DNA of 64,000 nucleotides, taken from NCBI RefSeq assembly GCF_902374955.1, contig NZ_CABKRX010000045.1, positions 1 to 64,000 of the forward strand, in the 5' to 3' direction. The notes beneath the pieces were generated by a model, which saw nothing but the letters and a program-made list of their open reading frames with translations, was not told where the DNA came from and did no database searches. Position numbers and translations under genes: made by a program. Below are positions 36,540 through 45,715 of the stretch, one piece after another (positions within the stretch are counted from its first letter, which is position 1; the number at the start of each line of letters is the position of its first letter). Source of the DNA: Bacillus massilioanorexius (GTDB lineage Bacteria > Bacillota > Bacilli > Bacillales > DSM-1321).

Positions 36540-36875
36540 CATGGGGTAAGCCAGTGCTCCTTTAAGAGTCTTGTTCCTTACGCTCTACAGCATATCTTTT
36601 TATCCCCTTTTTTCCTAACAAGCGTAATGAAAAGCAACTACAATCTTAAAAAAACAGCCTTTTCCGAAAAAAAAGGAGCTATTTCAATAGCTCCTTAAAA
36701 CATCGTATTTTTCTTTTATTTCTGTTTAGCAAACCTTGTCGCTTATGAACAAATAGTGAGCAACTTTAAGCTAAATTCTGCTTCAAAATACGAGCTTTCC
36801 GCTAGTGACAGTATTCCACCGTGGCATATAGCACTTATGGATTCTAAACAAGTCCACTGACATTATAAAAACAAC
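36540..36875. repeat. pair of dispersed repeat copies flanking a hairpin
   Basis: 36540-36662 matches the right half of the 31940 element (CTTACGCTC, ending AAAAACAGCC). 36715-36875 matches its left half (CTTGTCGCTTATGAACAAATAGTGAGC). Between them AAGGAGCTATT / AATAGCTCCTT (36673-36696) forms a perfect hairpin. No gene is supported in 36450-36920. Confidence 0.45.
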
Positions 36876-36920
36876 ATACTTAATGGCCTATGTATAAACA
36901 AAATACATATTATTCTGTCT

Positions 36921-37244
36921 TTAAAACATTTGATATCCTTTTTTTCTTAAATATTTCATCGTAACTCCTGCTGCAATCGCTCCTAAAAATCCACTTCCTA
37001 ATATAATAATGTCAGCCAATTGAATAGAAGCGATTCTTTCTCCGAGGTGACTAATTGTGTTGATAGGCTCCTTTAAATAATAAGTAAACTTAGCATTATT
37101 TATGATGTACAGTGATACTATTGGAAATAGCACAGCCATGATCCATGAAGCCCTAAATAACATATTAAGTAGGAATCCAATACCATAAAATAAAACAAAA
37201 AATAGTACAATAGAAATAATTAACGATGGAATAGATAAAGGCAT
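36921..37244 (-). CDS. yuiB: membrane protein YuiB
   Basis: A 107-residue integral membrane protein with three helices (about 5-28, 33-48, 76-95), ending MKYLRKKGYQMF. It matches B. subtilis YuiB in size and position (between yuiC and yumB). Function unknown. GGGGGA precedes the ATG. Confidence 0.75.
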   Translation of the reverse strand: MPLSIPSLIISIVLFFVLFYGIGFLLNMLFRASWIMAVLFPIVSLYIINNAKFTYYLKEPINTISHLGERIASIQLADIIILGSGFLGAIAAGVTMKYLRKKGYQMF

Positions 37245-37328
37245 CTTCTAAGTCCCCCTTTGAACATTATACTAAGTTTACTTAATGCACAATTATCCGT
37301 CAATTACCAATATTGTAAAATAAAAACT

Positions 37329-37811
37329 TTAAAGAAACAATTTATATGATAGATAACCAAATTGATTTCCAGGGTCCATATTATCTATTAATCTCTTAAC
37401 ATTATCTGTTTCTAGAGTCATCATATGCTTTAATAATGGAGAACAATAAGGATCTATCTGTATTTTTTCAGGAGACATATACACCGCTTCATATAATTCA
37501 TCATACTGAATCACGATTTCTTCATGAAGAGGCTTTAATAAAAACATAACCATATTATCGCTATAGCCATCAGAAAGTACACCGCTTCTCATGCCCAGCA
37601 TTCCTTTCACTTCTGTATCAATTCCTGTTTCTTCTTTAATTTCACGAACAGCAGCCTCATCTACTGTTTCATCCTCTTTTACAAACCCTGCTGGCAATGA
37701 CCAAAATCCTTTTAATCCACCATATTTCTTTTTGACAATTAACCATTCACCCTTCTTATTAATCACAATACCACACACAGCAAGCCATACGTTTCTACAT
37801 CTTTCGCTCAT
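37329..37811 (-). CDS. Nudix hydrolase
   Basis: A 160-residue Nudix protein. The Nudix box GFVKEDETVDEAAVREIKEETGI (about residues 42-64) has the full GX5EX7REUXEEXGU pattern with the Mg2+-binding glutamates. It hydrolyses a nucleoside diphosphate linked to some moiety X; substrate unknown. ATG 37811 has GGGGGAAGAGAT upstream; the frame continues to 37835 without support. It lies between yuiB and yumB. Confidence 0.82.
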   Translation of the reverse strand: MSERCRNVWLAVCGIVINKKGEWLIVKKKYGGLKGFWSLPAGFVKEDETVDEAAVREIKEETGIDTEVKGMLGMRSGVLSDGYSDNMVMFLLKPLHEEIVIQYDELYEAVYMSPEKIQIDPYCSPLLKHMMTLETDNVKRLIDNMDPGNQFGYLSYKLFL

Positions 37812-37851
37812 ATCTCTTCCCCCATTTATACACAATTATCTAGTTTATAAA

Positions 37852-37879
37852 AACGCCTTGCTTATATTAGCAAGGCGTT
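37852..37879 (-). terminator. yumB terminator
   Basis: AACGCCTTGCT / AGCAAGGCGTT followed by TTTTTAT on the minus strand. Confidence 0.8.
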
Positions 37880-37900
37880 AATCCCTATATTTCTAATCTT

Positions 37901-39118
37901 TTACAAAATGTTGAATTTCCCTTTCTTTACTACAAGAGGAGTACCTCCAATTAGGAAAAGCGCCCGATTATCAATAATTTTTTTCATAAAAGATGCCGAT
38001 TTGCCAGTTAATTTTCTTCCGAATACAAGACCAATCGCATCATCTTCTCCTAATGAGCATACACTTCCTTTTAAATCCGGTTGAAATTCTTCTAGTTTTG
38101 ATTCATTTCGAACAAGCAAAGTGATATTTTTAGAACATGTTTCTGCTTGTTGCATAGCAATTTGAGCAGTTGGTGGATATGGACGATTTGTTTCTTCATT
38201 AATGATTAACGAACTATCTCCAATAACGAAGATAGATTCTTCCTCGGGAGCACGTAAATCTTTGTTTACTTTAACCCTTCCACGCATCGTCTCAATCCCA
38301 GACTTATCGATTAGGGGATTTCCTCTCACACCCGCAGCCCAAACAACTGTTGATGCTTTAATTTCTTCCACGTTATCATTAGCAGCAGAAACTAATATAC
38401 CGTCAGCTGTACATTCTTTGATAGCTGTTCCAATCCTAAATTCTACACCTTTTTTCTCTAAAATGGCCACAGCATACTTCACTAGTTCTTCGTCAAAACC
38501 TGGTAATACTGTTGGAGCAGCTTCTACACAAATTATTCTAACTTTATTATAGTCTACATCATGTTCTTTTGATAGTTTTGGTATACGGTTTACTAGCTCT
38601 CCTAAAAATTCAATTCCTGTAAAGCCTGCACCACCTACTATAATGGTAATCCTCTCTTGTTGTTTATATTCTTCTGTTCCGTACGTCGCAAATTGATACT
38701 CTATGTGATTGCGTATTTTCCTCGCAGAATTTAAATTACTTATTGAAAATGCATATTCTTTTAATCCTTTTATCCCAAAAGTTTCGGGTACTGATCCTAA
38801 AGCAATAACCAAGAAGTCATATTCTATTTCACCACTTAAAAGAAGGATTCTTTTCGCATCTTTCTTTATATCAACAACTGTATCTTTTATAAATTGCACT
38901 TTATTTTGATCAATTACTTTACTAATTTCATAACGAACTCGGTCATAAGATAAAGTACCAGCTGATGCTTCATGTAACCATGTCGTCTCATAATGATACG
39001 TATTATTATTTATAAGAATGATTTCCGCTTCATTAACACCCAAGCTTTTTTGTAAACGAACAGTAGTTGTCAATCCTGCATATCCAGCACCTAAAATAAC
39101 AATTCTTGGTTTTTTCAA
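37901..39118 (-). CDS. yumB: NADH dehydrogenase-like protein YumB (NDH-2 family)
   Basis: A 405-residue FAD oxidoreductase. FAD site RIVILGAGYAGLTTTVRLQ at the N-terminus, second Rossmann GGAGFTGIEFLGEL for NAD(P)H, and the FVIGDSS block. B. subtilis YumB is a type II NADH:quinone dehydrogenase-like paralogue (with Ndh and YutJ). The start is TTG 39118 with GGATGTGAG upstream. Divergent from yumC. Confidence 0.85.
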   Translation of the reverse strand: MKKPRIVILGAGYAGLTTTVRLQKSLGVNEAEIILINNNTYHYETTWLHEASAGTLSYDRVRYEISKVIDQNKVQFIKDTVVDIKKDAKRILLLSGEIEYDFLVIALGSVPETFGIKGLKEYAFSISNLNSARKIRNHIEYQFATYGTEEYKQQERITIIVGGAGFTGIEFLGELVNRIPKLSKEHDVDYNKVRIICVEAAPTVLPGFDEELVKYAVAILEKKGVEFRIGTAIKECTADGILVSAANDNVEEIKASTVVWAAGVRGNPLIDKSGIETMRGRVKVNKDLRAPEEESIFVIGDSSLIINEETNRPYPPTAQIAMQQAETCSKNITLLVRNESKLEEFQPDLKGSVCSLGEDDAIGLVFGRKLTGKSASFMKKIIDNRALFLIGGTPLVVKKGKFNIL

Positions 39119-39475
39119 TATTTCTCACATCCATCTTTATCAAAATTCATCTATTGATTCATTCTATGTTCTCCATCTTCTTATTAATAAATGTATACAG
39201 ATTTATTCCAAACATTCATATTCCCAACATGTTGCACAAGAAATATACTTATTTATGAATTAGTGTCTATTTATTTGCAATATGTAATATGGTAAATTAA
39301 GCATATCAACTTGTAAGGTAAACTAAATGTTCAAAATACATATTTTAAAATATTAATTCAAAATAATAATTGTTCATAAATTTTTATAATTATTTACCGA
39401 TTTTAACAACCGGCTTCATGTATTATGGTAAAATGTATAAAAAATTGTGTATTTTTCACATAAGGGGGAATTTGC
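39119..39475. other. yumB-yumC divergent promoter region
   Basis: Strongly AT-rich, about 357 bases. Presumed promoters only; no operator called. Confidence 0.4.
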
Positions 39476-40471
39476 GTGACTGAGGAACAAAAAGTTTATG
39501 ATATCACAATCATAGGTGGTGGACCTGTAGGACTATTTACTGCTTTCTATGGTGGAATGAGACAAGCGTCTGTAAAGATTATCGAAAGCTTGCCACAATT
39601 AGGTGGACAATTAACAGCATTATATCCCGAAAAATATATTTATGATGTTGCAGGTTTTCCAAAAGTACGCGCACAAGAGCTTGTAAATAATTTAAAGGAA
39701 CAAATGAAAAAGTTTGAACCTACGGTTGTGCTAGAAGAAGCTGTTGAACAAGTTGAAAAACAAGCAGACGGTGTCTTTAAGCTGACCACAAATGGTGGCG
39801 AACATTTCACGAAATCACTTATTATTACTGCTGGTAACGGAGCTTTTCAACCTCGACGTTTAGAACTCGATGGAGCAATTAAATATGAAAAGTCTAATAT
39901 TCATTACTTTATTGATGATTTAAATCAGTTTGCGGGTCAAAAAGTCGTAGTTTGCGGTGGCGGAGATTCTGCTGTGGATTGGGCTTTAATGCTTGAAAAC
40001 ATCGCAGAAAAAGTATATATCGTTCATCGTCGTGACAAATTCCGTGCTCATGAGCATAGTGTTGAAAACTTACACAATTCCAAAGTCATTGTAAAAACTC
40101 CTTACGTTCCCGCAGAAATTATCGGTGATGATGAAAAAGTAACGCAAATCGTTTTAGAAAATGCTACAGATGGATCAAAAGAAGTAATTGATCTAGATGC
40201 ACTGATTGTAAACTTTGGATTTATTTCTTCATTAGGTCCTATCAAAACTTGGGGATTAGAAATTGAAAAGAATTCTATTGTAGTAAATTCTAAAATGGAA
40301 ACAAATATCGAAGGAATTTATGCTGCAGGTGACATTTGTACGTATGATGGTAAAGTTAAACTAATTGCAAGTGGTTTCGGAGAAGCTCCAACAGCTATCA
40401 ATAATGCTAAAGCCTATATTGATCCAAAAGCTAAAGTACAACCTCTTCATAGTACATCTCTATTTAAATAA
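39476..40471 (+). CDS. yumC: ferredoxin/flavodoxin--NADP+ reductase YumC
   Basis: A 331-residue thioredoxin-reductase-like FNR. FAD site ITIIGGGPVGLFTAFYGG, NADPH site VVCGGGDSAVDWAL and HRRDKFRAHEH (phosphate-binding Arg), FAD/ribityl site GIYAAGDICTYDGKVKLIASGFGEA. It lacks the CxxC of thioredoxin reductase, as expected for this FNR class. B. subtilis YumC reduces ferredoxins and flavodoxins with NADPH and is essential there. GTG start with AAGGGGGAA upstream. Confidence 0.92.
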   Translation: MTEEQKVYDITIIGGGPVGLFTAFYGGMRQASVKIIESLPQLGGQLTALYPEKYIYDVAGFPKVRAQELVNNLKEQMKKFEPTVVLEEAVEQVEKQADGVFKLTTNGGEHFTKSLIITAGNGAFQPRRLELDGAIKYEKSNIHYFIDDLNQFAGQKVVVCGGGDSAVDWALMLENIAEKVYIVHRRDKFRAHEHSVENLHNSKVIVKTPYVPAEIIGDDEKVTQIVLENATDGSKEVIDLDALIVNFGFISSLGPIKTWGLEIEKNSIVVNSKMETNIEGIYAAGDICTYDGKVKLIASGFGEAPTAINNAKAYIDPKAKVQPLHSTSLFK

Positions 40472-40495
40472 AAAAGTCATTATACATGACTTTTT
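40471..40495 (+). terminator. yumC terminator
   Basis: AAAAAGTCAT / ATGACTTTTT, beginning on the last base of the yumC stop codon. Confidence 0.75.
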
Positions 40496-40572
40496 ATTAC
40501 TTCTAGGTGCCTTTCTGTATCTTTTACTACCTGAAAAAGAGGGACCTGAGGCATCGTTTCATAATATAATAA

Positions 40573-40660
40573 GACCTTATCGATAGTTAAAGTCATAAAA
40601 CATCCACTATCAATAAGGTCATTTCTACAACCCTGAATATACTTTCTGGGTTGTTTTTTT
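40573..40660. terminator. two hairpins between yumC and yutM
   Basis: 40573-40620: GACCTTATcGATAGT / ACTATCaATAAGGTC, with an 18-base loop. 40628-40660: ACAACCC / GGGTTGT followed by TTTTTTT on the plus strand. The second is a good plus-strand terminator although yumC already has one closer by, so the first hairpin may belong to an unannotated short transcript. Confidence 0.45.
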
Positions 40661-40693
40661 CATTTTAAGAGTAAAAATACGTACGTTTACAGA

Positions 40694-41056
40694 TTAACAC
40701 TCTTCAGGCTTACCTGCATTCTTCGCCGTACGGAAAGAAGAACCACATCCACATGATGCAATCGCATTTGGATTGTCAATGGTAAATCCGCCGCCCATCA
40801 TGGATTGCTTATAATCAATAATGGTTCCTTTTAAAATTCCTACGCTTTCCTGATCAATCACAATACCAATTCCATGTTGATTTAGTTCAACATCGTCATC
40901 GTTCACTTCTTGAGCAAATCCCATGCCATAAGAAAGACCACTGCATCCTCCCCCATGAACCGCTACTCGTAGTAAGGATCCTTCTCCTTCATTTTCTTTC
41001 ATCATATCTTTTATCTGCATTGCCGCAGATTCTGTAATTGTTATAATTTGTTCCAT
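40694..41056 (-). CDS. yutM: A-type iron-sulfur carrier YutM (HesB/IscA family)
   Basis: A 120-residue A-type carrier with the three cluster-binding cysteines: GGGCSGLSYG (Cys 38) and SCGCGSSF (Cys 102, 104). It delivers Fe-S clusters to apo-enzymes, possibly LipA in this region. TAGGAGGT precedes the ATG. Same place in B. subtilis. Confidence 0.9.
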   Translation of the reverse strand: MEQIITITESAAMQIKDMMKENEGEGSLLRVAVHGGGCSGLSYGMGFAQEVNDDDVELNQHGIGIVIDQESVGILKGTIIDYKQSMMGGGFTIDNPNAIASCGCGSSFRTAKNAGKPEEC

Positions 41057-41254
41057 TTTCTTACCTCCTATGACTTCCTGAATAGAATTTATACTTTACT
41101 ACAAGTATATACAAAAATCTAATTTATGCTCAACTTATCGATATGAACAAGTTTAAACTAGGACAAATTATTCAGAAAAATTTTCCCTTTTTATTGTTTT
41201 TGGCTTTATAATGAGATTATAAGAAAATACTCCCCGAAAATGAGGTCGATTCCT

Positions 41255-41947
41255 ATGGAAAAGATAGAACCTTTATTCGATCGAAAAATCCAATGTCCTT
41301 TATGTGAAACAAACTATACATCAAAAAAAATTCGCTCTAAATGTATTCAAGTACAAGAATACGACACAGACTTTTGCCCTAAATATAAAGAAGGAAGCAT
41401 CAACGGTTTACTTTATAAAATATATGTTTGTCCAAGTTGTGGTTATGCATTTTCTAATGATTTTTCAAAATACTTTCCTCCCAATAGTAAAGAAAACATC
41501 ATCAGTAGTATATGCTCTAAATGGATTCCACATAGTTTTAGTGGAGAAAGAACCGTTGAAGAAAGTATTAAGACATATAAATTAGCTGTTCTGTCAGCAA
41601 CCTATAAGAAAGAGAAACACAGTTTAATTGCTGGTTTACTTTTAAGAATAGCTTGGTTAAATCGTCTGACTAAAAATGAAGAACAAGAGAAAAGATTTAT
41701 GAAACTTGCCTTTCAGGAATATAACCAATCGTTTAGCACAGATGATTACAAAGGCACAAAAATATCAGATGTGAAAATTCTTTACTTAATGGCGGATCTT
41801 TCAAGACGGATTGGAGATATTGAACAAGCAACTAAATATTTATCGATGGTAATTGAACGCTCCAAAAGCTCAATTGAAACAGGCATAATTGAAATGGCCA
41901 AAGAAAGATGGAATGAAATACGCGAACAAAAAAAAGTAGTACTTTAA
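41255..41947 (+). CDS. DUF2225 zinc-ribbon/TPR-like protein
   Basis: A 230-residue cytoplasmic protein. It carries two CxxC pairs (IQCPLCETNY and YVCPSCGYAF) forming a likely zinc ribbon in the first 70 residues. A helical, TPR-like C-terminal half follows (LLLRIAWLNRLTKNEEQEKRF ... LADLSRRIGDIEQATKYL). This is the DUF2225 layout; function unknown. ATG 41255 has TGAGGT nine bases upstream; ATG 41240 has no ribosome site. Confidence 0.75.
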   Translation: MEKIEPLFDRKIQCPLCETNYTSKKIRSKCIQVQEYDTDFCPKYKEGSINGLLYKIYVCPSCGYAFSNDFSKYFPPNSKENIISSICSKWIPHSFSGERTVEESIKTYKLAVLSATYKKEKHSLIAGLLLRIAWLNRLTKNEEQEKRFMKLAFQEYNQSFSTDDYKGTKISDVKILYLMADLSRRIGDIEQATKYLSMVIERSKSSIETGIIEMAKERWNEIREQKKVVL

Positions 41948-42004
41948 TATTTTTTTCGTCAATTTATAGATACAAAACATTCCCTCTCTCTCCCATAAAA
42001 ATAT

Positions 42005-42039
42005 AAGGGACTGTTTCAATCAATCTGAAACAGCCCTTC
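42005..42039. terminator. terminator-like hairpin
   Basis: AAGGGaCTGTTTCA / TGAAACAGCCCTT beyond the DUF2225 gene. Confidence 0.6.
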
Positions 42040-42141
42040 ATACTATGATATGTTCCTGTATTATTATACTTTGTTACATAATCCTATAGTCACTTATTAC
42101 TAGCTATTGTCATAACACCATGTAATAGAACAAAACTATGA

Positions 42142-42381
42142 TCAAAAAATTCCGTTTTCTTCTATAAATTCATATATATTTTCTACAAGCTCGTCAGCAT
42201 CCTCACCTGTTACCATTTCTCCGTTTACAAGTGCAAACATGTAATGGCCACATTTACCACAATAACTTAGGCACCCATATTCAACTATGTCTAAATTAGG
42301 ATCTTTTTGTAATTTTTCCAAGGCTGGATATGATCCACTTGCTACGTTGCTAACACAAAATTCAATTATTGGCTTTATCAT
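42142..42381 (-). CDS. yuzB: DUF1450 protein YuzB
   Basis: A 79-residue protein with four cysteines: FCVSN and YGCLSYCGKCGHYMFALVNGE. This is the CX3CX2C thioredoxin-like [2Fe-2S] or metal-site pattern of DUF1450. Matches B. subtilis YuzB. Function unknown; redox or Fe-S role suggested by motif and by neighbours yutM, yuzD and yutI. Confidence 0.8.
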   Translation of the reverse strand: MIKPIIEFCVSNVASGSYPALEKLQKDPNLDIVEYGCLSYCGKCGHYMFALVNGEMVTGEDADELVENIYEFIEENGIF

Positions 42382-42587
42382 GTTTTCACCTCACTACTAA
42401 TAGTTATGCTACTCTGTTTCCTTTTTATAGTCAAACGATTGTTCATTGAATTCTAATTAACACAAAAAATTCAATAATTTAGAAAATAATATTGTAGAAA
42501 TTATCCATCTTCGTTATACTAGCATATGGAATCGAACATCTACCATACCAAAGTTAATACAAATAGAAAAAATTATAGAAGACGTTT

Positions 42588-42601
42588 TGAAACCGTTTTT
42601 A
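42588..42601. promoter_or_regulatory. weak candidate cre site upstream of yutJ
   Basis: TGAAACCGTTTTTA fits the cre consensus TGWAANCGNTNWCA with one mismatch. It sits about 105 bases before yutJ. No independent support. Confidence 0.25.
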
Positions 42602-42706
42602 ATCAAATTCGGTTATAATAAAACTTGTTGCAATTATACGAATTAGGGGTAAGTATAAACAAAGGGAACAATTACAAACTAGCATAAACACAAAGGGGAT
42701 AATGTG

Positions 42707-43774
42707 ATGAGAAAACTAGTTATACTTGGTGGAGGATACGGGGGTATGAGAATCCTTCACAGATTACTTCCAAATCATTTACCTGAGGATGTATCTATTA
42801 CTTTAATCGATCGTAATCCTTACCACAGCTTGAAAACAGAATACTATGCACTAGCCGCTGGTACTATTTCAGACCAGCATATTCGCGTTTCTTTTCCTGA
42901 GCATCCTAAACTTTCATATGTTTGTGGAAATGTTCAATCTATTAATCTAGAAGAAAATGAAATTCTTTTAGAAGATGAAAGCAAAATTGAATATGATGAT
43001 TTAGTTATTGGACTTGGCTGTGTTGATAAATATCACGGCGTTCCAGGTGCTAAAGAGTACACTTATAGCATCCAATCAATTGATCAAGCACGTAGAACGA
43101 GCCAAGTTTTAAATAATTTAGGCAATAATGCTTCTGTTTCTATCGTTGGTGCAGGATTAAGTGGTGTCGAACTAGCAAGCGAATTAATTGAAAGTCGCCC
43201 AGACTTACAAATAAAACTCTTCGATCGTGGCGAGCATATACTATCTGCTTTCTCTCCACGTCTTAGTAAATATGTTGAAGATTGGTTTAAGTCAAATAAC
43301 GTTGAAGTAATTAGTCGTTCTAATATAACTAAAGTAGAAGAAAATATTCTATACAATCATGACACAGCTATTGAAAACGATGTAATTGTTTGGACTGCTG
43401 GTATTCAACCAAATAAAATTGTACGTGATTTGCCAGTTGAAAAGGATAAGCAAGGACGTGTTATCTTAACACCTCAACATTTCATTCCAAATCATGAAAA
43501 TGTATTTGTTGTTGGAGACTGTGCAAGTCTTGATCATGCTCCAAGTGCACAACTAGCGGAAGGCCAAGCTGAGCAGATCGTCGTAGTATTAGACAAAAAA
43601 TGGAAAGGTGAACCTTTACCTGAAAGCTTTCCTAAGATAAAACTTAAAGGAATTCTTGGCTCTCTTGGTAAAAAACACGGATTTGGTTTAGTAAATGATC
43701 GTGCTATTACTGGTAGAGTTGCTAGATTGTTAAAATCAGGAATTTTATGGATGTACAAATTTCATAATGGATGA
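42707..43774 (+). CDS. yutJ: NADH dehydrogenase-like protein YutJ (NDH-2 family)
   Basis: A 355-residue FAD oxidoreductase, paralogue of YumB. FAD site KLVILGGGYGGMRILHRL, NAD site SIVGAGLSGVELASEL and VFVVGDCASL. The length equals B. subtilis YutJ. A quinone-linked NADH or other donor dehydrogenase is likely. ATG 42707 is eight bases after AAAGGGG; a GTG one codon earlier is possible. Divergent from yuzB. Confidence 0.85.
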   Translation: MRKLVILGGGYGGMRILHRLLPNHLPEDVSITLIDRNPYHSLKTEYYALAAGTISDQHIRVSFPEHPKLSYVCGNVQSINLEENEILLEDESKIEYDDLVIGLGCVDKYHGVPGAKEYTYSIQSIDQARRTSQVLNNLGNNASVSIVGAGLSGVELASELIESRPDLQIKLFDRGEHILSAFSPRLSKYVEDWFKSNNVEVISRSNITKVEENILYNHDTAIENDVIVWTAGIQPNKIVRDLPVEKDKQGRVILTPQHFIPNHENVFVVGDCASLDHAPSAQLAEGQAEQIVVVLDKKWKGEPLPESFPKIKLKGILGSLGKKHGFGLVNDRAITGRVARLLKSGILWMYKFHNG

Positions 43775-43804
43775 TGTAAACCATTAACCTTGACTATAAT
43801 AATT

Positions 43805-43837
43805 AAAACTCGCTGCTCTAAAAAGAAAGCGAGTTTT
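43805..43837. terminator. yutJ terminator
   Basis: AAAACTCGCT / AGCGAGTTTT followed by T; lies between convergent yutJ and yuzD. Confidence 0.75.
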
Positions 43838-43869
43838 TGTTTTCTACTTTTCAAATCAAAATAAATTTT

Positions 43870-44199
43870 CTATTCCTTTACTTTAAATCCGTATCTCTCC
43901 ATCTCTTTTACTACTTTTTTCAGATTCGGATTTCCTTCACCTACAATTTCATCATTAATGACAACAACTGGATAGAACAAGTCCTCTTCAATGACCTTTT
44001 TAGAAAAAGCCGCCTTTTTTGCATCTTCTTGTTCTTCAAAAATGTCCACATATGTAACTGAAAATTTTTGTTCTGGAAACTTTCTAGTTAATGCAGCCTC
44101 AAGCCATTCATATGTATCTTTCGAAGAAGGTAGATTAACGCAACTTGCACATAACTGTTCTGCTCCATATACTATAATGTCAAAGTTTTCATTACTCAT
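43870..44199 (-). CDS. yuzD: DUF1462 thioredoxin-like protein YuzD
   Basis: A 109-residue thioredoxin-like protein with a CxxC site (EQLCASCVN, about Cys 17 and 20), then VTYVDIFEE and LFYPVVVINDEIVGEGNPNL with the cis-Pro region. Matches B. subtilis YuzD. Beside the NifU-like gene, a role in redox or Fe-S metabolism is likely but unproven. ATG 44199 with AAGGGAAAAA upstream; a longer frame to 44238 is less likely. Confidence 0.8.
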   Translation of the reverse strand: MSNENFDIIVYGAEQLCASCVNLPSSKDTYEWLEAALTRKFPEQKFSVTYVDIFEEQEDAKKAAFSKKVIEEDLFYPVVVINDEIVGEGNPNLKKVVKEMERYGFKVKE

Positions 44200-44337
44200 C
44201 GCTTTTTCCCTTCTTTCCCAATTTCGTACTATTTTCATTGTAAAACATACTTTTCTTTTCTTAAAGCAAGAATACTCAATGGATTTTTTACCTTGTTGTG
44301 ATTATAATATGTATAGATATAGAAAGGAGTCGATGAA

Positions 44338-44574
44338 ATGTCTGAGCAATCAATGTTAGAGCAAGTTCAAGAAGTACTAGATAAACTTCGTCCATTTTTA
44401 TTACGCGATGGAGGAGATTGCGAACTTGTTGATGTCGAAGATGGAATTGTTAAACTTCGTTTATTAGGTGCTTGTGGAAGCTGCCCAAGTTCTACAATCA
44501 CTTTAAAAGCAGGCATCGAGCGTGCTCTTCTTGAAGAAGTACCTGGTGTTATTGAAGTTGAACAAGTTTTTTAA
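44338..44574 (+). CDS. yutI: NifU-like Fe-S scaffold YutI
   Basis: A 78-residue protein, a NifU C-terminal (NFU) domain: LRPFLLRDGGDCELVDVEDG and the cluster-binding GACGSCPSS (Cys 46, Cys 49). It carries or transfers Fe-S clusters. It is shorter than I recall for B. subtilis YutI, but the domain is complete. AAAGGAGT is eight bases before the ATG. Divergent from yuzD. Confidence 0.88.
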   Translation: MSEQSMLEQVQEVLDKLRPFLLRDGGDCELVDVEDGIVKLRLLGACGSCPSSTITLKAGIERALLEEVPGVIEVEQVF

Positions 44575-44588
44575 TACAACATATGTAG

Positions 44589-44623
44589 AGCTAAGCCTTT
44601 GTAAATAAGTGCTTAGCTTTTTT
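44589..44623 (+). terminator. yutI terminator
   Basis: AGCTAAGC / GCTTAGCT followed by six T (44617-44623). Confidence 0.7.
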
Positions 44624-44744
44624 CATTATGAATAAATTGTTTTAAAAGAGGCATAACAAAGCGCATAACATCAGCTTTTTTTAGCAAGTAAGAATACACT
44701 TGTAAACAACCTCGTATTAACAACATAATTCCATACAAAGCGTA

Positions 44745-44789
44745 GGGGCCTCTGAAAAGTGATATAAATAACTTTTCAGACAGCCCCCC
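44745..44789 (-). terminator. thr operon terminator, CTGAAAAGT family
   Basis: GGGGCC-TCTGAAAAGT / ACTTTTCAGA-CAGCCCC just beyond the thrB stop. Arms are shared with hairpins at 13359, 35529 and 63800. Confidence 0.65.
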
Positions 44790-44798
44790 TTTTTTGTA

Positions 44799-45707
44799 TT
44801 ATGAGACAACTATATCTGCTTTGTTCGTTACAACACAACCCTCTTCATCTACTTGAAGCTGTTTGATCGTACAATCAATAAAGCTTTCAGAGAGTTCATC
44901 TACAAGCTGATTTGTATGCTTGCTTTCAACAAAACATACTACTGTTGGTCCTGCACCACTTAAAGCAATCCCAAATGCACCCGCTTTTTCTGCTACTTGT
45001 TCTACTTCGGTTAATAACGGGACTAGCTTTCTTCGATATGGCTGATGAAATAAATCTCGCTTCATCATTGATCCAGCCATAGAATAGTTACCAGATAATA
45101 AGGCAGCTAGAAATGTGTTTGAAATTGCACTTGCCTTTACCGCTTCTTTATACGAAAATGTCGATGGTAATACCTCACGAGAATGACTCGTTAAAAGCTC
45201 ATAATCTGGAATTACTGCAACCACTTCAACATTTGGTAGCGCACATGTTAAAAGACTTGTTTTACTCTCTTCATATTCACCAACCACTAAACCACCAGTT
45301 ACAGAAGCACCTGCATTATCAGGATGTCCTTCTTCAACTGATGCAAGATGAACTTTCTCCTCTTTAGTTAGGTTTAAATGAGCTAGTGTATCTGCCAATT
45401 GAATACCTGCAACAATAGCTGAAGCACTGCTACCTAATCCTCTAGCTAATGGAATCTCACTATGGACCGCAAGCTTACATGGAGGTAAAGTTTTTCCATA
45501 TTTCCCCGCAATTTTGTTAGCAATTTTCACAATGTAATGATTTTCATCTGTCGGAAAAGTCTTCATTTCCTCTGTTAACGGTTCAACTATCCATGAATCA
45601 CTTGGATAGACATGAACAGTTAAATATAAAGATAGTGCCAATCCAATAGAATCAAATCCAGGGCCTAAATTTGCAGAGCTTGCTGGAACTCTTATGCTAA
45701 ATAGCAT
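44799..45707 (-). CDS. thrB: homoserine kinase
   Basis: A 302-residue GHMP kinase phosphorylating homoserine, the step before threonine synthase. Blocks: PASSANLGPGFDSIGLALS, the ATP loop PLARGLGSSASAIVAG and GALSGAGPTVVCF-like FGIALSGAGPTVVCF. It is the last gene of hom-thrC-thrB. ATG 45707 has AGGAGT four bases upstream within the thrC stop region; ATG 45719, overlapping the thrC end by four bases, is an alternative adding four residues. Confidence 0.9.
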   Translation of the reverse strand: MLFSIRVPASSANLGPGFDSIGLALSLYLTVHVYPSDSWIVEPLTEEMKTFPTDENHYIVKIANKIAGKYGKTLPPCKLAVHSEIPLARGLGSSASAIVAGIQLADTLAHLNLTKEEKVHLASVEEGHPDNAGASVTGGLVVGEYEESKTSLLTCALPNVEVVAVIPDYELLTSHSREVLPSTFSYKEAVKASAISNTFLAALLSGNYSMAGSMMKRDLFHQPYRRKLVPLLTEVEQVAEKAGAFGIALSGAGPTVVCFVESKHTNQLVDELSESFIDCTIKQLQVDEEGCVVTNKADIVVS

Positions 45708-45715
45708 GTCACTCC